DNA from: Symsagittifera roscoffensis
Taxonomy: Eukaryota; Xenacoelomorpha; Acoela; Convolutidae
DNA: 64,000 nucleotides
Direction: 5' to 3'
Assembly: GCF_963678635.1 (NCBI RefSeq)
Contig: NC_087071.1
Coordinates: forward strand, 35,643,680 to 35,707,679
In this document: positions 45,801-57,252 of the stretch, one piece after another
How the letters are laid out: each line of letters starts with the position of its first letter
Numbering within the stretch: the stretch's first letter is position 1
Notes under the pieces: model-generated
Seen by the model: only the letters and a program-made list of their open reading frames with translations
What the model was told of the DNA's origin: nothing
Databases searched by the model: none
Translations under genes and position numbers: made by a program

Positions 45801-45929
45801 TTATATTAGGTGAAAAATCTCGACTCGGGTAAGTCACTTGATAATGAAATTGATAGCAAAAAAGGAGCTCAATTGGGGCTTTAAAGATTGGAAAGAGCTG
45901 TGTTTGTTTGGGTACCGCCTTGCATTTAA

Positions 45930-47110
45930 AAAAAGTGAAAACAAATCGATGATAATGGATTTTTGTGGTCTAAAATGTTGTAAGCCTAATCGATTCCTAT
46001 GTTACGCTCAGACACCAAAATTGGACTAAAAATGGATTTAAATCCATTTTTCTCGCAAAAACAAAATCCATTATGAGTCATTTGAAATCCATTATAATGG
46101 ATTACATAATAAGTAAAAAATCACATTAAAATGGACTTTTTCCGCTTTCTTTTTGTTTCGAGACGTGCAAACTTTTGCAAGAAATTCTGCATTTATCAAA
46201 TGAGTTATGCAGGAGCTTTTCAAAGCGAGTGTACGCCCTAGTCCATTTCTAAACCTAAACTCAATTTGCAAAAAGATTCTGTTACGCTCTCGCCCTCAAC
46301 GATTGCCCCTTTGCTCCACCCCTCAACCCGAAACGTTTGCCCCCCCCCCCCTCCCGTTCCCCCCCACCAATGTGAGGGGGCTTGTAAAGGGTTAAAGTCT
46401 GAGGGGTTTTGGAAGGGGGATTAGTCCACTTCCAACTTTGCCAGGGGGGTATGGTGGGAAGGGGGATTAGTCCCCTTCCAACGTTGAGGTGGGGGGGGGG
46501 GGGCTTGTAAAAGGGCAAAGGCTTGCGGGTAATGGAAGGGGTATTATAGTCCACTTACAACTTTGTCACTCCCCCCATCCCCCAAAATTTCTAATAGTTT
46601 AAGAAATTGATGAAAGAAACAAAATCCGGCCCTTTTCCAGTTCCCATTCCCCTTGGAAAATTACAAAATTAAGTTGTATAAGAACTATTCACACGGAATT
46701 TTGCATTTTGTTGACAAGTTTTATTGCAGTTTAAATTGAGAAAAGTCGTTTTGAATTGATTTCCATATATTGATTTTCAAAAAAAAATTAAAAGAATTGG
46801 AAAAGAGCTCAAAACACTTTTACAGTTATTGCGTATAAAAAAAACGTAACAAAAATACCAAAATTAGGCAAAAAGAATTTATTTGAACAACAAGTAACCA
46901 GTTTCAGTTTAAAATGTAGAAAAGACTTTATGTACATTGAAATTCGCATCGGAGTAATGCGGAAAAAAATCGATTTTAACTGAATTTTGTTGTCAGTATC
47001 CACAAAAGTGAAACAAAATCGATTGTAATGGATGAAAAAAGGATTTTGTTGGCTCGAAAAATAGTAATATTATAATCCATTTTTAATTGATTGTAATTGA
47101 TTTGTTTTCA
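45930..47110. repeat. Dispersed element, ATCGATTATAAT family
   Basis: Blocks TTTTTGTGGTCTAAA, GAGTGTACGCCCTAGTCCAT, CCCCTTTGCTCC, a C-rich then G-rich tract (46311-46520), and AGAAAAGACTTTATGTACATTGAAATTCGCATC (46919 onward) occur in the same order at 58925-60335. The two are diverged copies of one element of about 1.2-1.4 kb with no evident coding sequence. Confidence 0.65.
46311..46520. repeat. C-run / G-run foldback tract
   Basis: Runs of up to 12-13 C (46339-46372) are followed within 130 bp by runs of up to 14 G, with AAGGGGGATTAGTCC repeated in tandem about 56 bp apart. The opposed runs can pair. Confidence 0.6.
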
Positions 47111-47149
47111 ATTTTGTGGTCATGACAAGGAAACTCAATTATAATCGAG

Positions 47150-47460
47150 TTTTATTTGTGGAACTCCAATGCAGGGCGAGAACTCGCAAGAAAAGACAGA
47201 TCGCAACAAAAGACAACTCGTAAAATTTAAGGAAAGCGACAACTCGCAAGTTTTTGAAGCTAATAAGAAACTTTATTCTCGGTTTAAGGTCGCCGGCTCT
47301 TAATTTCGTATAAAGTACTACCCTCTGTCGGCAAGCTCGCAACACGTTGGCGCGACTGCGGCGGTGAGTATGTTGCGAGTTGCCTTTTAATGCGAATTGT
47401 CTTTTGTTGCGAGTTGTCTTTTCTTGGGAGTTGTCGCATTACGGTTTGTCTGATAACATA
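47150..47460. mobile_element. Foldback element with ACTCGCAAG/GAGTTGTC arms
   Basis: The left arm has GCGAGAACTCGCAAGAAAAG then GCAACAAAAGACAACTCG. The right arm (47370-47445) carries GCGAGTTGCC, TTGTCTTTTGTTGCGAGTTG, TCTTTTCTTGGGAGTTGTCG in reverse complement. The middle carries the GC-rich block also seen at 4310-4470. Confidence 0.6.
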
Positions 47461-47772
47461 GATGTTTCATTGTGAAGTTCCATAAACTTGCAAAGAAAAG
47501 AAATTGATATAAATTTGATATATAATTGTGGTGCGCCTTTAATAATACAAAAACAAATAATTATGTGGGTAGGAACACTTTTGAGACAATTTTTAAAAAA
47601 TCAAAAAAAAATGGCCGTTTTTGTCAAAAAAAATTGTTGCTTCAATTTTTTTCTATCGCCCCACTAGACGAGATGATATTTTTAGATCAATCAAATTATT
47701 CGTATTATTTCTGTTTATAAGGTAGCTGGTACCTTTAAAGTTCAAAGTTGAACCTCCCAGGTGGATACATAC

Positions 47773-47828
47773 CTGTTGAAAGTCCGTTGTTGATGCCAGT
47801 TGTGCCCACACTCGACAACCTTTTTCTT
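47773..47828 (-). CDS. KCNQ1-like: KCNQ1-like exon, N-terminal tail
   Basis: The acceptor is GTTATTTCAG and the donor GTATGT. The 56-nt exon has one leading and one trailing base and reads RKRLSSVGTTGINNGLST. Its phase fits the exon at 48503 and the exon at 43157, where the join gives a Val codon. N-termini are not conserved in the family, so the call rests on phase and order. RKRLSS is a basic motif that could be a kinase site. Confidence 0.75.
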
Positions 47829-48304
47829 CTGAAATAACAAAAGGAACTTAAATCTAGCATGAGAATTCTCCAACCCATCAATGAAACCCCAAACACCGAA
47901 CTTTCTCCTCGCTGAAATTTTGATTTCTTATTTAATATCGCGCATTGATTTCACCTGGAAGGATGGATTCTTTATCTAAGAAAACTGTTAAAGTTTATGT
48001 AACTCCTAGCAATAAGTGGTCAACGAATCTGCAACGGGACGTCTTTCTTTTGTTCTATTTAATCAAATGATTCCATTGACTGAGAGAAAGATTTATTACC
48101 TCTTTCTAATCACCTAATCTCCAATTTGTTAAGAAACAAATGATTTTTCAGAGTTCTCAGCAGTGCTTCAACTTCCATAGATTGAAAAACAAATGCTTCC
48201 TTAAAATTTGACCAAATTTTTTGTTTGTTTAAATTTTTGAAAGCTAATTTTTGGAATAAAAAGAGGGAAACTTCATTGACACTTATTTATCACTACTTTC
48301 TTGT

Positions 48305-48454
48305 CTAAAATTACCGTTTAATATTAAAATTTTGACAATGACTTTATAATGTTTTTATAAAAAAAAAACATTTAAAAGATATATTTTAAATGATTTTTTT
48401 ATAAAAACATTATAAAGTCATTGTCAAAATTTTGATCTTAAACGGTAATTTTAG
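48305..48454. mobile_element. 150-bp near-perfect hairpin
   Basis: The left arm CTAAAATTACCGTTTAATAT onward (to about 48365) and the right arm ending TTAAACGGTAATTTTAG are inverted copies of about 60 bp with one or two mismatches, around an AT-rich loop. It is probably a small MITE with CTAAAATTACCG ends. It lies 48 bp inside the intron after the donor of the exon at 48503. Confidence 0.85.
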
Positions 48455-48502
48455 ATTGGTCGCCCTAAAATTCCTCGGGCTCCTTTCCTTAGATTGAATT
48501 AC

Positions 48503-48612
48503 CGGAGATCGACGCCCCTGCTAGCCAAGGACGGACTTCTCTGGATTTGGTTGATCTTGTGCTTGTAGTTTGGGTTGAGCAGAGCAGTCGCTGGTATTAT
48601 TGAACTTGTCTT
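48503..48612 (-). CDS. KCNQ1-like: KCNQ1-like exon, N-terminal tail
   Basis: The donor GTAATT is clear. The acceptor AACTCCAG lacks a long pyrimidine tract. The 110-nt exon is open in phase 0 and ends with two bases, reading KTSSIIPATALLNPNYKHKI, then NQIQRSPSLASRGVDL. It is hydrophilic with RSPSLASR, a likely phosphorylation cluster. Both neighbouring exons agree in phase. Confidence 0.7.
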
Positions 48613-48993
48613 CTGGAGTTGACTGTTTTTTTTTGCAATATAGGGTTGGCAGGACAAGTTTTCTGACAATATATCTACCAAGATTTCTATTTGCTGTATC
48701 TCTGAGAACTAGCGTGAAAAAGTAACTTGAAACGTCAAAACGGTTTGTAAATGTTTGTTTTTGTCAAAAAATTTTGATCTACAACAAAGTTACTTTGTCT
48801 CAAAAATATGCATAGTTGTCGTTGTTCTGCTATTGTTTTTGCTCAAAAATATATTTTGTTTTGCGTAATTTATACTTTTCATATATTTTATAATTACTCA
48901 TTTGGTTTTTTTGTAAGAAGTATTATACTCTTATTATGATCTAGATTTGAAAAAAAGAGTGTTTCGAATGCGCAGCTTTCCAGTTTCGAATAC

Positions 48994-49142
48994 TTTGCCA
49001 ATGTTTGCCAACCCTGTGCTGGAGTAAGGATCAAGGAGACTGTTGGCTCTGGTCTTGTTCTTGTTTTCCTGTTGCTGGATGGGGGATTTGGGGTTAGAGA
49101 AGCAGTCCGACTCTGTTGAATCTCGGACGGATCCAGGTCGAA
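48994..49142 (-). CDS. KCNQ1-like: KCNQ1-like exon, N-terminal tail, 5'-most firm exon
   Basis: The acceptor TTTTCCTTTTCAG is strong and the donor is GTATTC. The 149-nt exon has two leading bases and ends in phase 0. It reads RPGSVRDSTESDCFSNPKSP, then ENKNKTRANSLLDPYSSTGL. It is Ser/Asn-rich and cytoplasmic in character. At least one more exon with the start codon must lie upstream. Confidence 0.72.
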
Positions 49143-49194
49143 CTGAAAAGGAAAACAAACTCGATCTATTCACTTAAGTGAATTCACTTTTTAG

Positions 49195-49440
49195 CTATAT
49201 TGCGACAATGCGCGATCCATGTTGCGACTTTATGCGACTCAAGCCCCTTGCGGGATGATGGAATTTCGGTCGCAGATGGTCCATCTCGACTACCCAATTC
49301 CTTCGCAACATGAGTCGCGGACCTCGGCCCGGGTAATGAAGACTCATGTTGTGTTTTTTTTGGGGTGCTTGTTTTGAAGAAAATTCCAGCCACCAAAAGA
49401 TGAGCATCAGTAGTAGCCGGATAATATAAAAAAATATGAG
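49195..49440 (-). CDS. Possible further upstream exon
   Basis: Two minus-strand frames are open. One reads HESSLPGPRSATHVAKEL and meets a GTAGTC donor after 49294 with one trailing base, which fits the phase of the exon at 49142. The other starts with ATG (49335) and reads MSLHYPGRGPRLMLRRNW. No strong acceptor is visible. GC content is higher than in the flanks, suggesting coding or promoter-proximal DNA. Confidence 0.3.
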   Translation of the reverse strand, partial: LIFFYIIRLLLMLIFWWLEFSSKQAPQKKHNMSLHYPGRGPRLMLRRNWVVEMDHLRPKFHHPARGLSRIKSQHGSRIVAI

Positions 49441-49444
49441 TCAA

Positions 49445-50061
49445 TTTTAGACCTGTGGTGACGTCGCATAGACAAATCGACCCAAGATAGACAATTCAAC
49501 ATTTTTAAATAAATTAATTGACGATTCAGCCAAAATTACCCAGACAGTCCAGCCAGTTAAAATTCAGAGAGTTTTCCAACTGGCTAGACTTGAAAAAAAT
49601 TGGAATAAAATTTTACTCTTGCCTTTATGTCACTAGCAATAACTGTACCATTGTGTGGTTTGATTGAGATTTTCTTTTATTTCTTTTAAAAGTTTGCTCT
49701 AAGGCCATTAACGAAAGATTTTTTAATTTAAAGACATTTAAATATTCATGTTAGTTCTTAGCTGTTAATGACTAATTTGTAAACGTCAGGTTAGCAGTGA
49801 CACTCTACCCCTCCCTTAACTCGATCCAGAGAAAAATCACGACATAGTTTTTTCCCAACAAAACGCAAAGTTTTACTGATGCACATACATGATCAAGATA
49901 ATTTTATCTACAGAGTTAAAAAGAACTGCAAAATCAAACAAATACAACATGACAAAATTGCAAGACTGCTATTACTAAAAAATTGGTGAACCATTGCCGG
50001 TTCAAGGCAATATCGTAAATAACATTACTCATTCAATTGAAGAAAAAGCTTCTTTGAAGCC
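49445..50061. other. Flank or intron, nothing recognised
   Basis: AT-rich DNA up to the retrotransposon insertion. It ends in AAGCC, the 5-bp target duplicated at 57248. Confidence 0.5.
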
Positions 50062-50320
50062 TGTCATACCGCTACTGCAGTAGCAGTATTTATTATACGT
50101 ATGTACAGCCAACCTCTGGTGTTAGATCATTATTTTATGGTACGCTCAAGGTCATACATAAGTGATGACACTGAGACTAAGTGAGAGATCAGAGTACTTA
50201 ACAATGATCTATCTCTCAGTACATAAGAAAACAAAGAAAAGAGAAAATCTAAATTCAATCTTCAGAATACAGTATTGAATTCCAACTTGTTTTCAATTTG
50301 ATATCGCAACGCATATCACA
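50062..50320 (+). repeat. 5' LTR
   Basis: It runs from TGTCATACCGCTACTGCAG to GCATATCACA. The 3' LTR has GAATATCACA, the only difference I see. The terminal TGT/ACA is a short inverted repeat. Confidence 0.96.
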
Positions 50321-53300
50321 TGGCGCAGCCAGCAGGATTCGCAGCTCAAGACAACAGAACGGATATGGGAATCCCGGTATTTTGGGCATCAGCGAATCTA
50401 GACCCTCCGTGGCAATTTAAAATTTGGTTCGAACAATTTCTCATGGCGGTTACGGTCAAAGAAAATGTGAACCCAGAGATTATTTTGGAAGAACCAAAAG
50501 ACAGATTAGAGGAACCACCACCACGCCCGGAAACGCCCAGGGATGGGGAGAACGAAGATGCGAGGAACGCTAGAATTCTTAGAGATAAACTAGCTAGAGA
50601 CAGAGTAGCATTGGAGAACGAAGAGAAAAGAACAAGAGGCCCACGAGTCGGACACAATGTCTTCTACAACGAAGTACAAAAGAAACTGGTGTCACGACTA
50701 TTTCTATCTTTGGGCACTGAGGGAAAGAAAAGATTCCTACAAAAGAATCCGCACGCAGAAATATCGAAAATGACGTTCAGAGAAATAACAGAGTTGGCAG
50801 AAGTCTCGTTTCAAAAAGTGAAATGTGTAACATACGAGAGATACAAGTTATTTACGAGAATGCAAGAATCTGGAGAATCTCTAGAATCATTCCACGCAGC
50901 GTTAACTGCTCAAGCAGCCCGATCAGAACTAGGAACATTGGAAAATGAAATAGTGCGAGACTTGTTCATCTCGAAGATGAAGAACATGACATTACAGGAC
51001 ACGTTGACATTCGAAACTCTGGATCCAGAGGAAGTTCTAAAAAGGGCTATAAAATTCGAACATAGCAAGTTAACCACAATGGCATTTCAAAAGACTAATG
51101 CTGCGGCTGCAGGAGGATCAAGTAGCAATTACACATCGGGTGTAAGAATAAAACAGGAACCTGTAATGGCAGTTCGAAATTTGGGGGGGAAAACCAAAAC
51201 TCCAAATAGAAGAGAAAATAATAACAGACAGAATAATAACAAAAATCAAAACACGAAAACAAAACCATGTAATAGATGTGGAAGGACGTTTGAACAAGGA
51301 CACCTAAAAAATTGTCCAGCGATGGGAAAGGACTGTAAAAACTGTGGTAAACCAAATCATTTCGCTAAAATGTGCAGATCACAACAAGTAAGTGAAATTG
51401 CGGAAGATTCGGAAGAATCGATAGTGGAATGCGACCAGATCAGTGAAGGTGTTGGGTCATGTAGTGAATTTGAAGTCATGTTGATACAAACTCAACAACC
51501 GGAAAATGAACGAGTTTCAAAATATGTGAAAGATCGAATAAATGAGATGAGAAAAGAAACAAACGGAAAAGTGGTTAGAGTTCAGAAAAAAGACTCTATT
51601 CGAGATCCAACATTGAACCGCGTAAAGTCACTAAAGGCTATGGTACGAATAGATAACCAGATTATTCAGCTAACAGTGGATACTGGTAGTCCTGTTTCAT
51701 TTCTTAACTGGGCAACGACGAAAAAAATCATGGAAAAATCAAACAAAGTGAGATTCATACCGTCTGACAAATTGAACTTACAAACAAAATTTGTGGACTA
51801 CAACAAACAACCGATCAGTATCCTGGGAGCCCTAAAAACCAATCTGAGGTCAGCGGGCTGGGAAGTTAAGGGCGCAACCTTTCTGGTATCAGAGCGAAAA
51901 ACTAGATGCATCATGGGATTAGACTTGCAAGGACAAGTGGGAATAGTGACTACACAAAGAACAGCGCCAAAAGAACTCACCAGGTTTGACGTGCTCATGT
52001 GCGAGCAGTCGGAAGGTTGGAAAGAAAAATTTTTAAATAAATTTAAGAACTTATTTGAAAGCCAAGGCATTTCTAAAAACCACATCGTCAGTTCAAAATT
52101 CAAATATCCACTATGTCCGATACAAGAAAAGGGGAGAAGAATCCCAATTCATATACAAGATAAAGTCGAAAAAGAAATCGAGAAGTTATTGAAAGAAGGT
52201 CATATAACAAAACTTGATAAGTGTACAAGTGATTGCTTTATCGCCCTGATTGTGATAACAGTAAAGAAGGACGACTCAACAAAATTGGCAATGGACGCGA
52301 AACCAATCAATAGACAATTGTTCAAAAACAAATACCAACTGCCGAATGTAGATGAACTTATTGATGGGGTAAGCCAGATTGTAACTGAAAACAAAAAGGG
52401 TACGCTATATTTTTCGGTGTTAGATTTGAAATATGCGTACAGTCAACTAAAATTGGCTGCGGATACAGCTAGGCAATGCAACTTTAACATTGTGGGAGGA
52501 AAAGCAACCGGAACTTACAGATTCTTGACAGGATTCTACGGACTAGCAGATATGCCAGCTGAATTTCAAAAGGCTATGGATAGAACCATCAATCACGCTA
52601 AAAACACGTTCTGTTTTCTGGATGACATACTTATTGTGTCAAAGGGAAGTGAAATCGAACATGCCAACCTAGTAGAAGCAGTATTAAAGAAATTGGATGC
52701 GGAAAACTTGGCACTGAAACTATCAAAATGTGAATTTTTCAAACAAGAAGTGAATTGGTTGGGTCATCATCTCTCAGAAGAAGGGGTTAGACCGAAGATC
52801 ACTAAAACGGAAGCGGTAGGAAACTTGAACCCGCCGAAATCCCTAAAACAACTAAGGTCATTTCTAGGAAGCATAAATCATTTAGCTAAATTTATACCTA
52901 ACGTAGCAAGTCTGACAGAAAAAGTAAGACCACTTCTTAAAGAAGAAAATCAAAAGACAAAGTTAAAAAACATGAAACTCCCGGTGAAAAAATTCGAGTG
53001 GGGGGATGTTCACACAGAAGCATTTAATGCTATAAAAGGAGCTGTGGCGAATATTCCGAAAGTGCATTATTATGATGCAAATCGTGAAACACGAGTTAAA
53101 TGCGATGCTAGCCATGATGGACTAGGGTCCACTTTAGAACAACAAAATGATTAAGGGTTGTGGGTCCCAATTTCGTTCGCATCCCGATACCTAAATGCTC
53201 AAGAAAAAAAATATTCAACAAATGAGTTGGAATTATTGGCAGTTGTTTGGGCAGTAGATAGATATAAACACTACCTTCTGGGGAAACCATTTACCATCGC

Positions 53301-56300
53301 AACTGACCATAAAGCGCTTACAACAGCATTGGATGTTAATCAATCGAACAAGACCTACCAATCACGCTTAATCCGGTGGGTTGACCGGTTACTGCCGTAT
53401 CAGTTCAACATAGTTCACATTCCGGGGAGGGACATGGGCATAGTTGATTATTTATCGCGTGATCCTTTCAATGATCCCTGGCCCGAATCAGAATTAGACG
53501 AAAAGTTTGTAGTAGCGACAATAAACTGCTTTCATGAAGCGTTCGACTGCTGGAACAGTAGGCTTAAAGATTCAAGGTCGCTCAACCGGAACGAAAACAT
53601 TCTAGAATGTTCTAGAAGGAATGTTAGGAAACAGTCATCAAGTAATGGTTGCTATAGCAACCAAAACGGTCAAAACCGAACAAAGCTCGACCGGAACGAG
53701 AGAAAACAGTTTCCACGACTGCAAAAACAGCTGAACACAACAGTTCAACAGAAACAAATCACTCTTTCGTCAAATCAACCCAGCAAACAGTCAGTCTTAA
53801 ATAATTGCAAAATAAAAAAATGACCAGTACCGAAAAAAATAGAAAAAACAGACTCAAGAATCGAGATGTCAGAAAATGCAAACAGAACATACGACTGGTG
53901 GTCCAGCTCACCACAAGATTGGCGGAATGAGGAGCGTGAAGAAAGCCTAATGGACCCAAAGTGGAACCGATCATTTTCCACCAATAACGAACTCTCGGGA
54001 GAGGAGGAGATCACAGAGACAGTACAACGTACGAGAAAAATTATACGAGGAGGCAGAAAAAATAGGGACAGCTCAGACAGCGAAACACGTCAAGCACAAC
54101 GAGTAAAATGGTCGCTGGAACCGGAACAACAACGAATAGCGGACCAAAGACTGCTCTCATTCTGGCAGCTAATAGGCGGAAAAAACAATGTTCAGGAAAA
54201 TCGAGAACTGGTGGCCGATACTCAAGAAGTCAGGGACAATTTGGAAGACGAATCAAGTCCAACATCGTCAAAACCGATCGCATCGACAGAACGAAAACTC
54301 AGTGAGGTGAATGTAATAGAAGTCGGCCTTACAACCACAGAAGAGGCGGAGAGTGAGGAGGAAGTGTGCTCAATTCAACCGCCAAAGGGTCTAGGAAAAT
54401 CAAGACTGCAAAAGCAGCAACAAGTAGAGACTCTGGACAACCTCGCAAAACTGTTCGACAAAAACTTACTAGCAGAACTGACCACAGAAGACACGTGGAT
54501 GGACCGCCTCAGGAGAGTGGTAGAGAGAGGGGACAAACAAGGATTCGAATTGATGGGACCATATACAAATCCGTTGTGGTCGCAGATGGCAGTTCAGGAC
54601 GACTGCATCTTGGTGAATAATCGGCTAGCGGTACCAGTTCAACTACGACAAGCTGTCCTCAAACGAATACATCGGGGACACCCAGGACAGGAAGCGATGT
54701 TGGGAGCAGCGCAATATCTGTGGTGGCCACACATGAATAAGGACATCGTGAATTTGGCAGAGGAGTGCCGTAGTTGTACCAGATATGGTAAGAATGTTAA
54801 ATACCTTATTTCGAAAAATTCGTCAAAACCACTACCACTGCTCACGCAGCCGGGACAGGAGGTACAACTAGACTACGCGGGGCCTATAGAAAATCAGAAA
54901 GGAAAAAAAATCTATCTTTTAGTAGCTATTGATCGATTCTCAAAATTTCCATCAGTGAAGGTTACAAAATCCACAAGTGGAAAGAGCACAGTAAAATTCT
55001 TGAGATCATATATCGACACACATGGAGTCCCTGAATCAATTCGTTCGGATCAATTTTCAGACTTTAAGGGAAAAACTCTAAAAAAATTTTGTTCGGAACT
55101 TAATATCGAACAAAAATTCTGTCCGGTGGGGGATCACAGAGGTTGTGGGTTGGTTGAACGTACAATTCAAACAATAAAAAGAAGACTGGGAGTGATGATG
55201 CTCGATGAAAATAATAAATCAATCAAATTATGTCTCAGTATTATAATGCGAGATTTACGATGGAACAAGTAGAAAACAATTCAAGTATCCCCGTTCCAAG
55301 CACATTTCGGCAGACTACCAAAAACAGAATTTAAAATTGTGAGGGATAGGTTTTTAAATAATTCTGATTCTTTAGACAAACAACACTTGGAACGCTCAGC
55401 ACTGACTGCGTCTCAAATGAAACGGAGGATTGATCAGTCGAGAGAGAATCTCAAGATAGTGCGCAAGGGACAACTGAGCAGGGATACAAGCCCACTGCAC
55501 AAGCAGCAGATAACATCGGACAGAGACAAAGAAAGAGCCAAAGCCCTAAAGGAATTGTTGGAGGCAAACGCCCGATGGAACTACGAAAGAAGGGATGCAG
55601 CTAAAAATGACATCAGGAAATTAGTGGACGAGACAGGTCAACTCAATCCCGATCTTCGAAAAGAAATGATTTACTCTTGGGAAAAAGGATTTGTGGAAGA
55701 TAAAGTAGAAAACCAATGCAAGTCACCACCCAAGACAATACTTAGAAAGGACCCTCTAAGGAAAAGCGGACAAGCCCTAACCAGACCACTAAATGGGAAA
55801 ATAGCTTCAGAAACGGAATCAACAATTAAGACATCGGCCGGTTCGATCTATAGAAAATCGGACATAGCTCAATCAAAAACCGTACTTACACAAGAAAAAC
55901 AGAGAAGCACAAGTAAAAGTCCATCATCGGAACCTACAAAAAAGTTCAAGCGAGTCAGTTCTCCAGAACTACTAGAGGAGCTGGAATCGGAGGATGAACT
56001 CCAAGGAGAAATGGAAATTGCAAATGAAATGAACCCAACAGAGCGCTTTCAGAAGAGCCAAACAATAGTCACTTCTAAGGACACAGAAGCCGGGGGAGGA
56101 GTGAATCTTGCAATAAAAAGAGCAAAACCAAACCTGGCGGGACCAAAATCAGCAGAGGAAACAAACACGAACAAGCCGGAAAAGAGCGGAAAAGAGAAGA
56201 AAAGCCGAAGCAAGCAACAACAGGGGACCAACGCAAACCAAACTGCGACTGCAGTCAACTCGGATCAAGAGCAAGCAATATCTAAGCCGGATTCGGTCAC

Positions 56301-56877
56301 AGCAGATACCAAAATCCAGTCGAGCTCTACGCCGAAAACCAAACAGCGTCCGAAACTGAAGGGCATTGACGCGCACACCCCTTTGGAAGATATAGTGGAG
56401 ACGTTTCACAATAGAAATTTGGCACCGTCTGACTGGGAGAAGTACGCGGACCAACTGTTAAAAAGAGGGGTGCAGCGAGTTGCGGATGAACTTAGAGAAA
56501 ATCCTCAAAAAGGCTCAGAATTGGATACAAACTTCGAACCACCACAAGGATTCTCGGACGAATCAAGTGCGGAAGAGTCAGGTGTTCGACGAAGTTCTAG
56601 ACAAACAAAGAACAAAGAACCCAAACGATTCGGAGATCCGATAAAACATTCAATCAAAGAAATATCCGAAAATCTTACAGGAAGAGGTCTTTTAAAGGAG
56701 GCACTTAAAGAATACAGAAACCAACTGAGAGATTTCAAAGATCGGGACGACAGACCTTTGGAGTCAAAAGTGCGACGACTCGAAAGACATTTATTTATGC
56801 GAAAATTCGGATATGCTACTTTAGATGAAGGAGTAGATTGGAACCCGAGTTGGGAAATTGAGCTGGAGGAAAACTGA
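50320..56877 (+). pseudogene. Gag-pol single frame with three in-frame stops
   Basis: The frame is 2,186 codons including the stops. Gag covers about residues 1-400, with two zinc knuckles near 316-353, the second a standard CCHC (CKNCGKPNHFAKMC). Protease has LTVDTGSPV near 452. RT lies at about 615-800 with GFYGLADMPAEFQ and catalytic FLDD near 766. RNase H has KCDASHDGLG and TDHKAL. Integrase has an HHCC region near 1448-1488, then acidic residues in LDYAGP, RSDQFSDF and GLVERTI. About 500 charged residues follow. The frame is interrupted by TAA at 53152, TGA at 53821 and TAG at 55270, the first inside RNase H and the third inside the integrase region. No frameshift is present. Confidence 0.93.
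50321..50340 (+). other. Primer-binding site, tRNA-Ser-like
   Basis: TGGCGCAGCCAGCAGGATTC directly follows the LTR. Its reverse complement ends GCGCCA and carries AATCCTGC, the T-arm side found in many eukaryotic tRNA-Ser, with the G discriminator typical of Ser. The same bases are codons 1-7 of Gag. Confidence 0.75.
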
Positions 56878-56988
56878 AAGTTACATAATCCATCTAAAAG
56901 ACTTTCTTCCGAACTGAGTAAATTGAACTCTTTTAAATAAATTATCCTACTGATGTTGTATAATTTATTTCTTTCACCGAGGGTGGTG

Positions 56989-57247
56989 TGTCATACCGCT
57001 ACTGCAGTAGCAGTATTTATTATACGTATGTACAGCCAACCTCTGGTGTTAGATCATTATTTTATGGTACGCTCAAGGTCATACATAAGTGATGACACTG
57101 AGACTAAGTGAGAGATCAGAGTACTTAACAATGATCTATCTCTCAGTACATAAGAAAACAAAGAAAAGAGAAAATCTAAATTCAATCTTCAGAATACAGT
57201 ATTGAATTCCAACTTGTTTTCAATTTGATATCGCAACGAATATCACA
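56989..57247 (+). repeat. 3' LTR
   Basis: It is 259 bp, matches the 5' LTR, and is preceded by GAGGGTGGTG, a short purine-rich tract, and followed by AAGCC. Confidence 0.96.
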
Positions 57248-57252
57248 AAGCC

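Larger units (their letters stand above)
2950..49142 (-). other. KCNQ1-like: KCNQ1-class voltage-gated potassium channel gene, whole visible locus
   Basis: This span holds 17 minus-strand exons of one channel gene, listed separately below. KCNQ channels are tetrameric plasma-membrane potassium channels with six membrane helices, a re-entrant pore and a long C-terminus (helices A-D) that binds calmodulin and drives assembly. The class is KCNQ1 rather than KCNQ2-5: S4 reads [20 protein letters not shown], the pore reads FGNYADALWWG, and helix C reads EQYSQGH. Intron phases agree at every junction where both exons are visible. Two expected exons are missing: S1 (between 42965 and 29491) and the S6-end exon (between 24938 and 15577). 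Both introns contain an assembly gap. The 5' exon(s) and the end of helix D are also not located. Confidence 0.92.
50062..57247 (+). mobile_element. Young mag-like Ty3/gypsy LTR retrotransposon
   Basis: 7,186 bp with 259-bp LTRs that I read as differing at one base, flanked by the 5-bp duplication AAGCC (50057-50061 and 57248-57252). It has one continuous gag-pol frame in the order Gag, zinc knuckles, protease, RT, RNase H, integrase, then a long C-terminal extension. The primer site resembles the 3' end of tRNA-Ser, as in the mag lineage. The near-identical LTRs mean a recent insertion. The integrase and RT resemble those of the older element at 31287. Confidence 0.95.

Noticed and set aside
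50100-50320. Promoter elements in the LTR
   Set aside because: No TATA box or initiator stands out at a defensible position in such AT-rich sequence.
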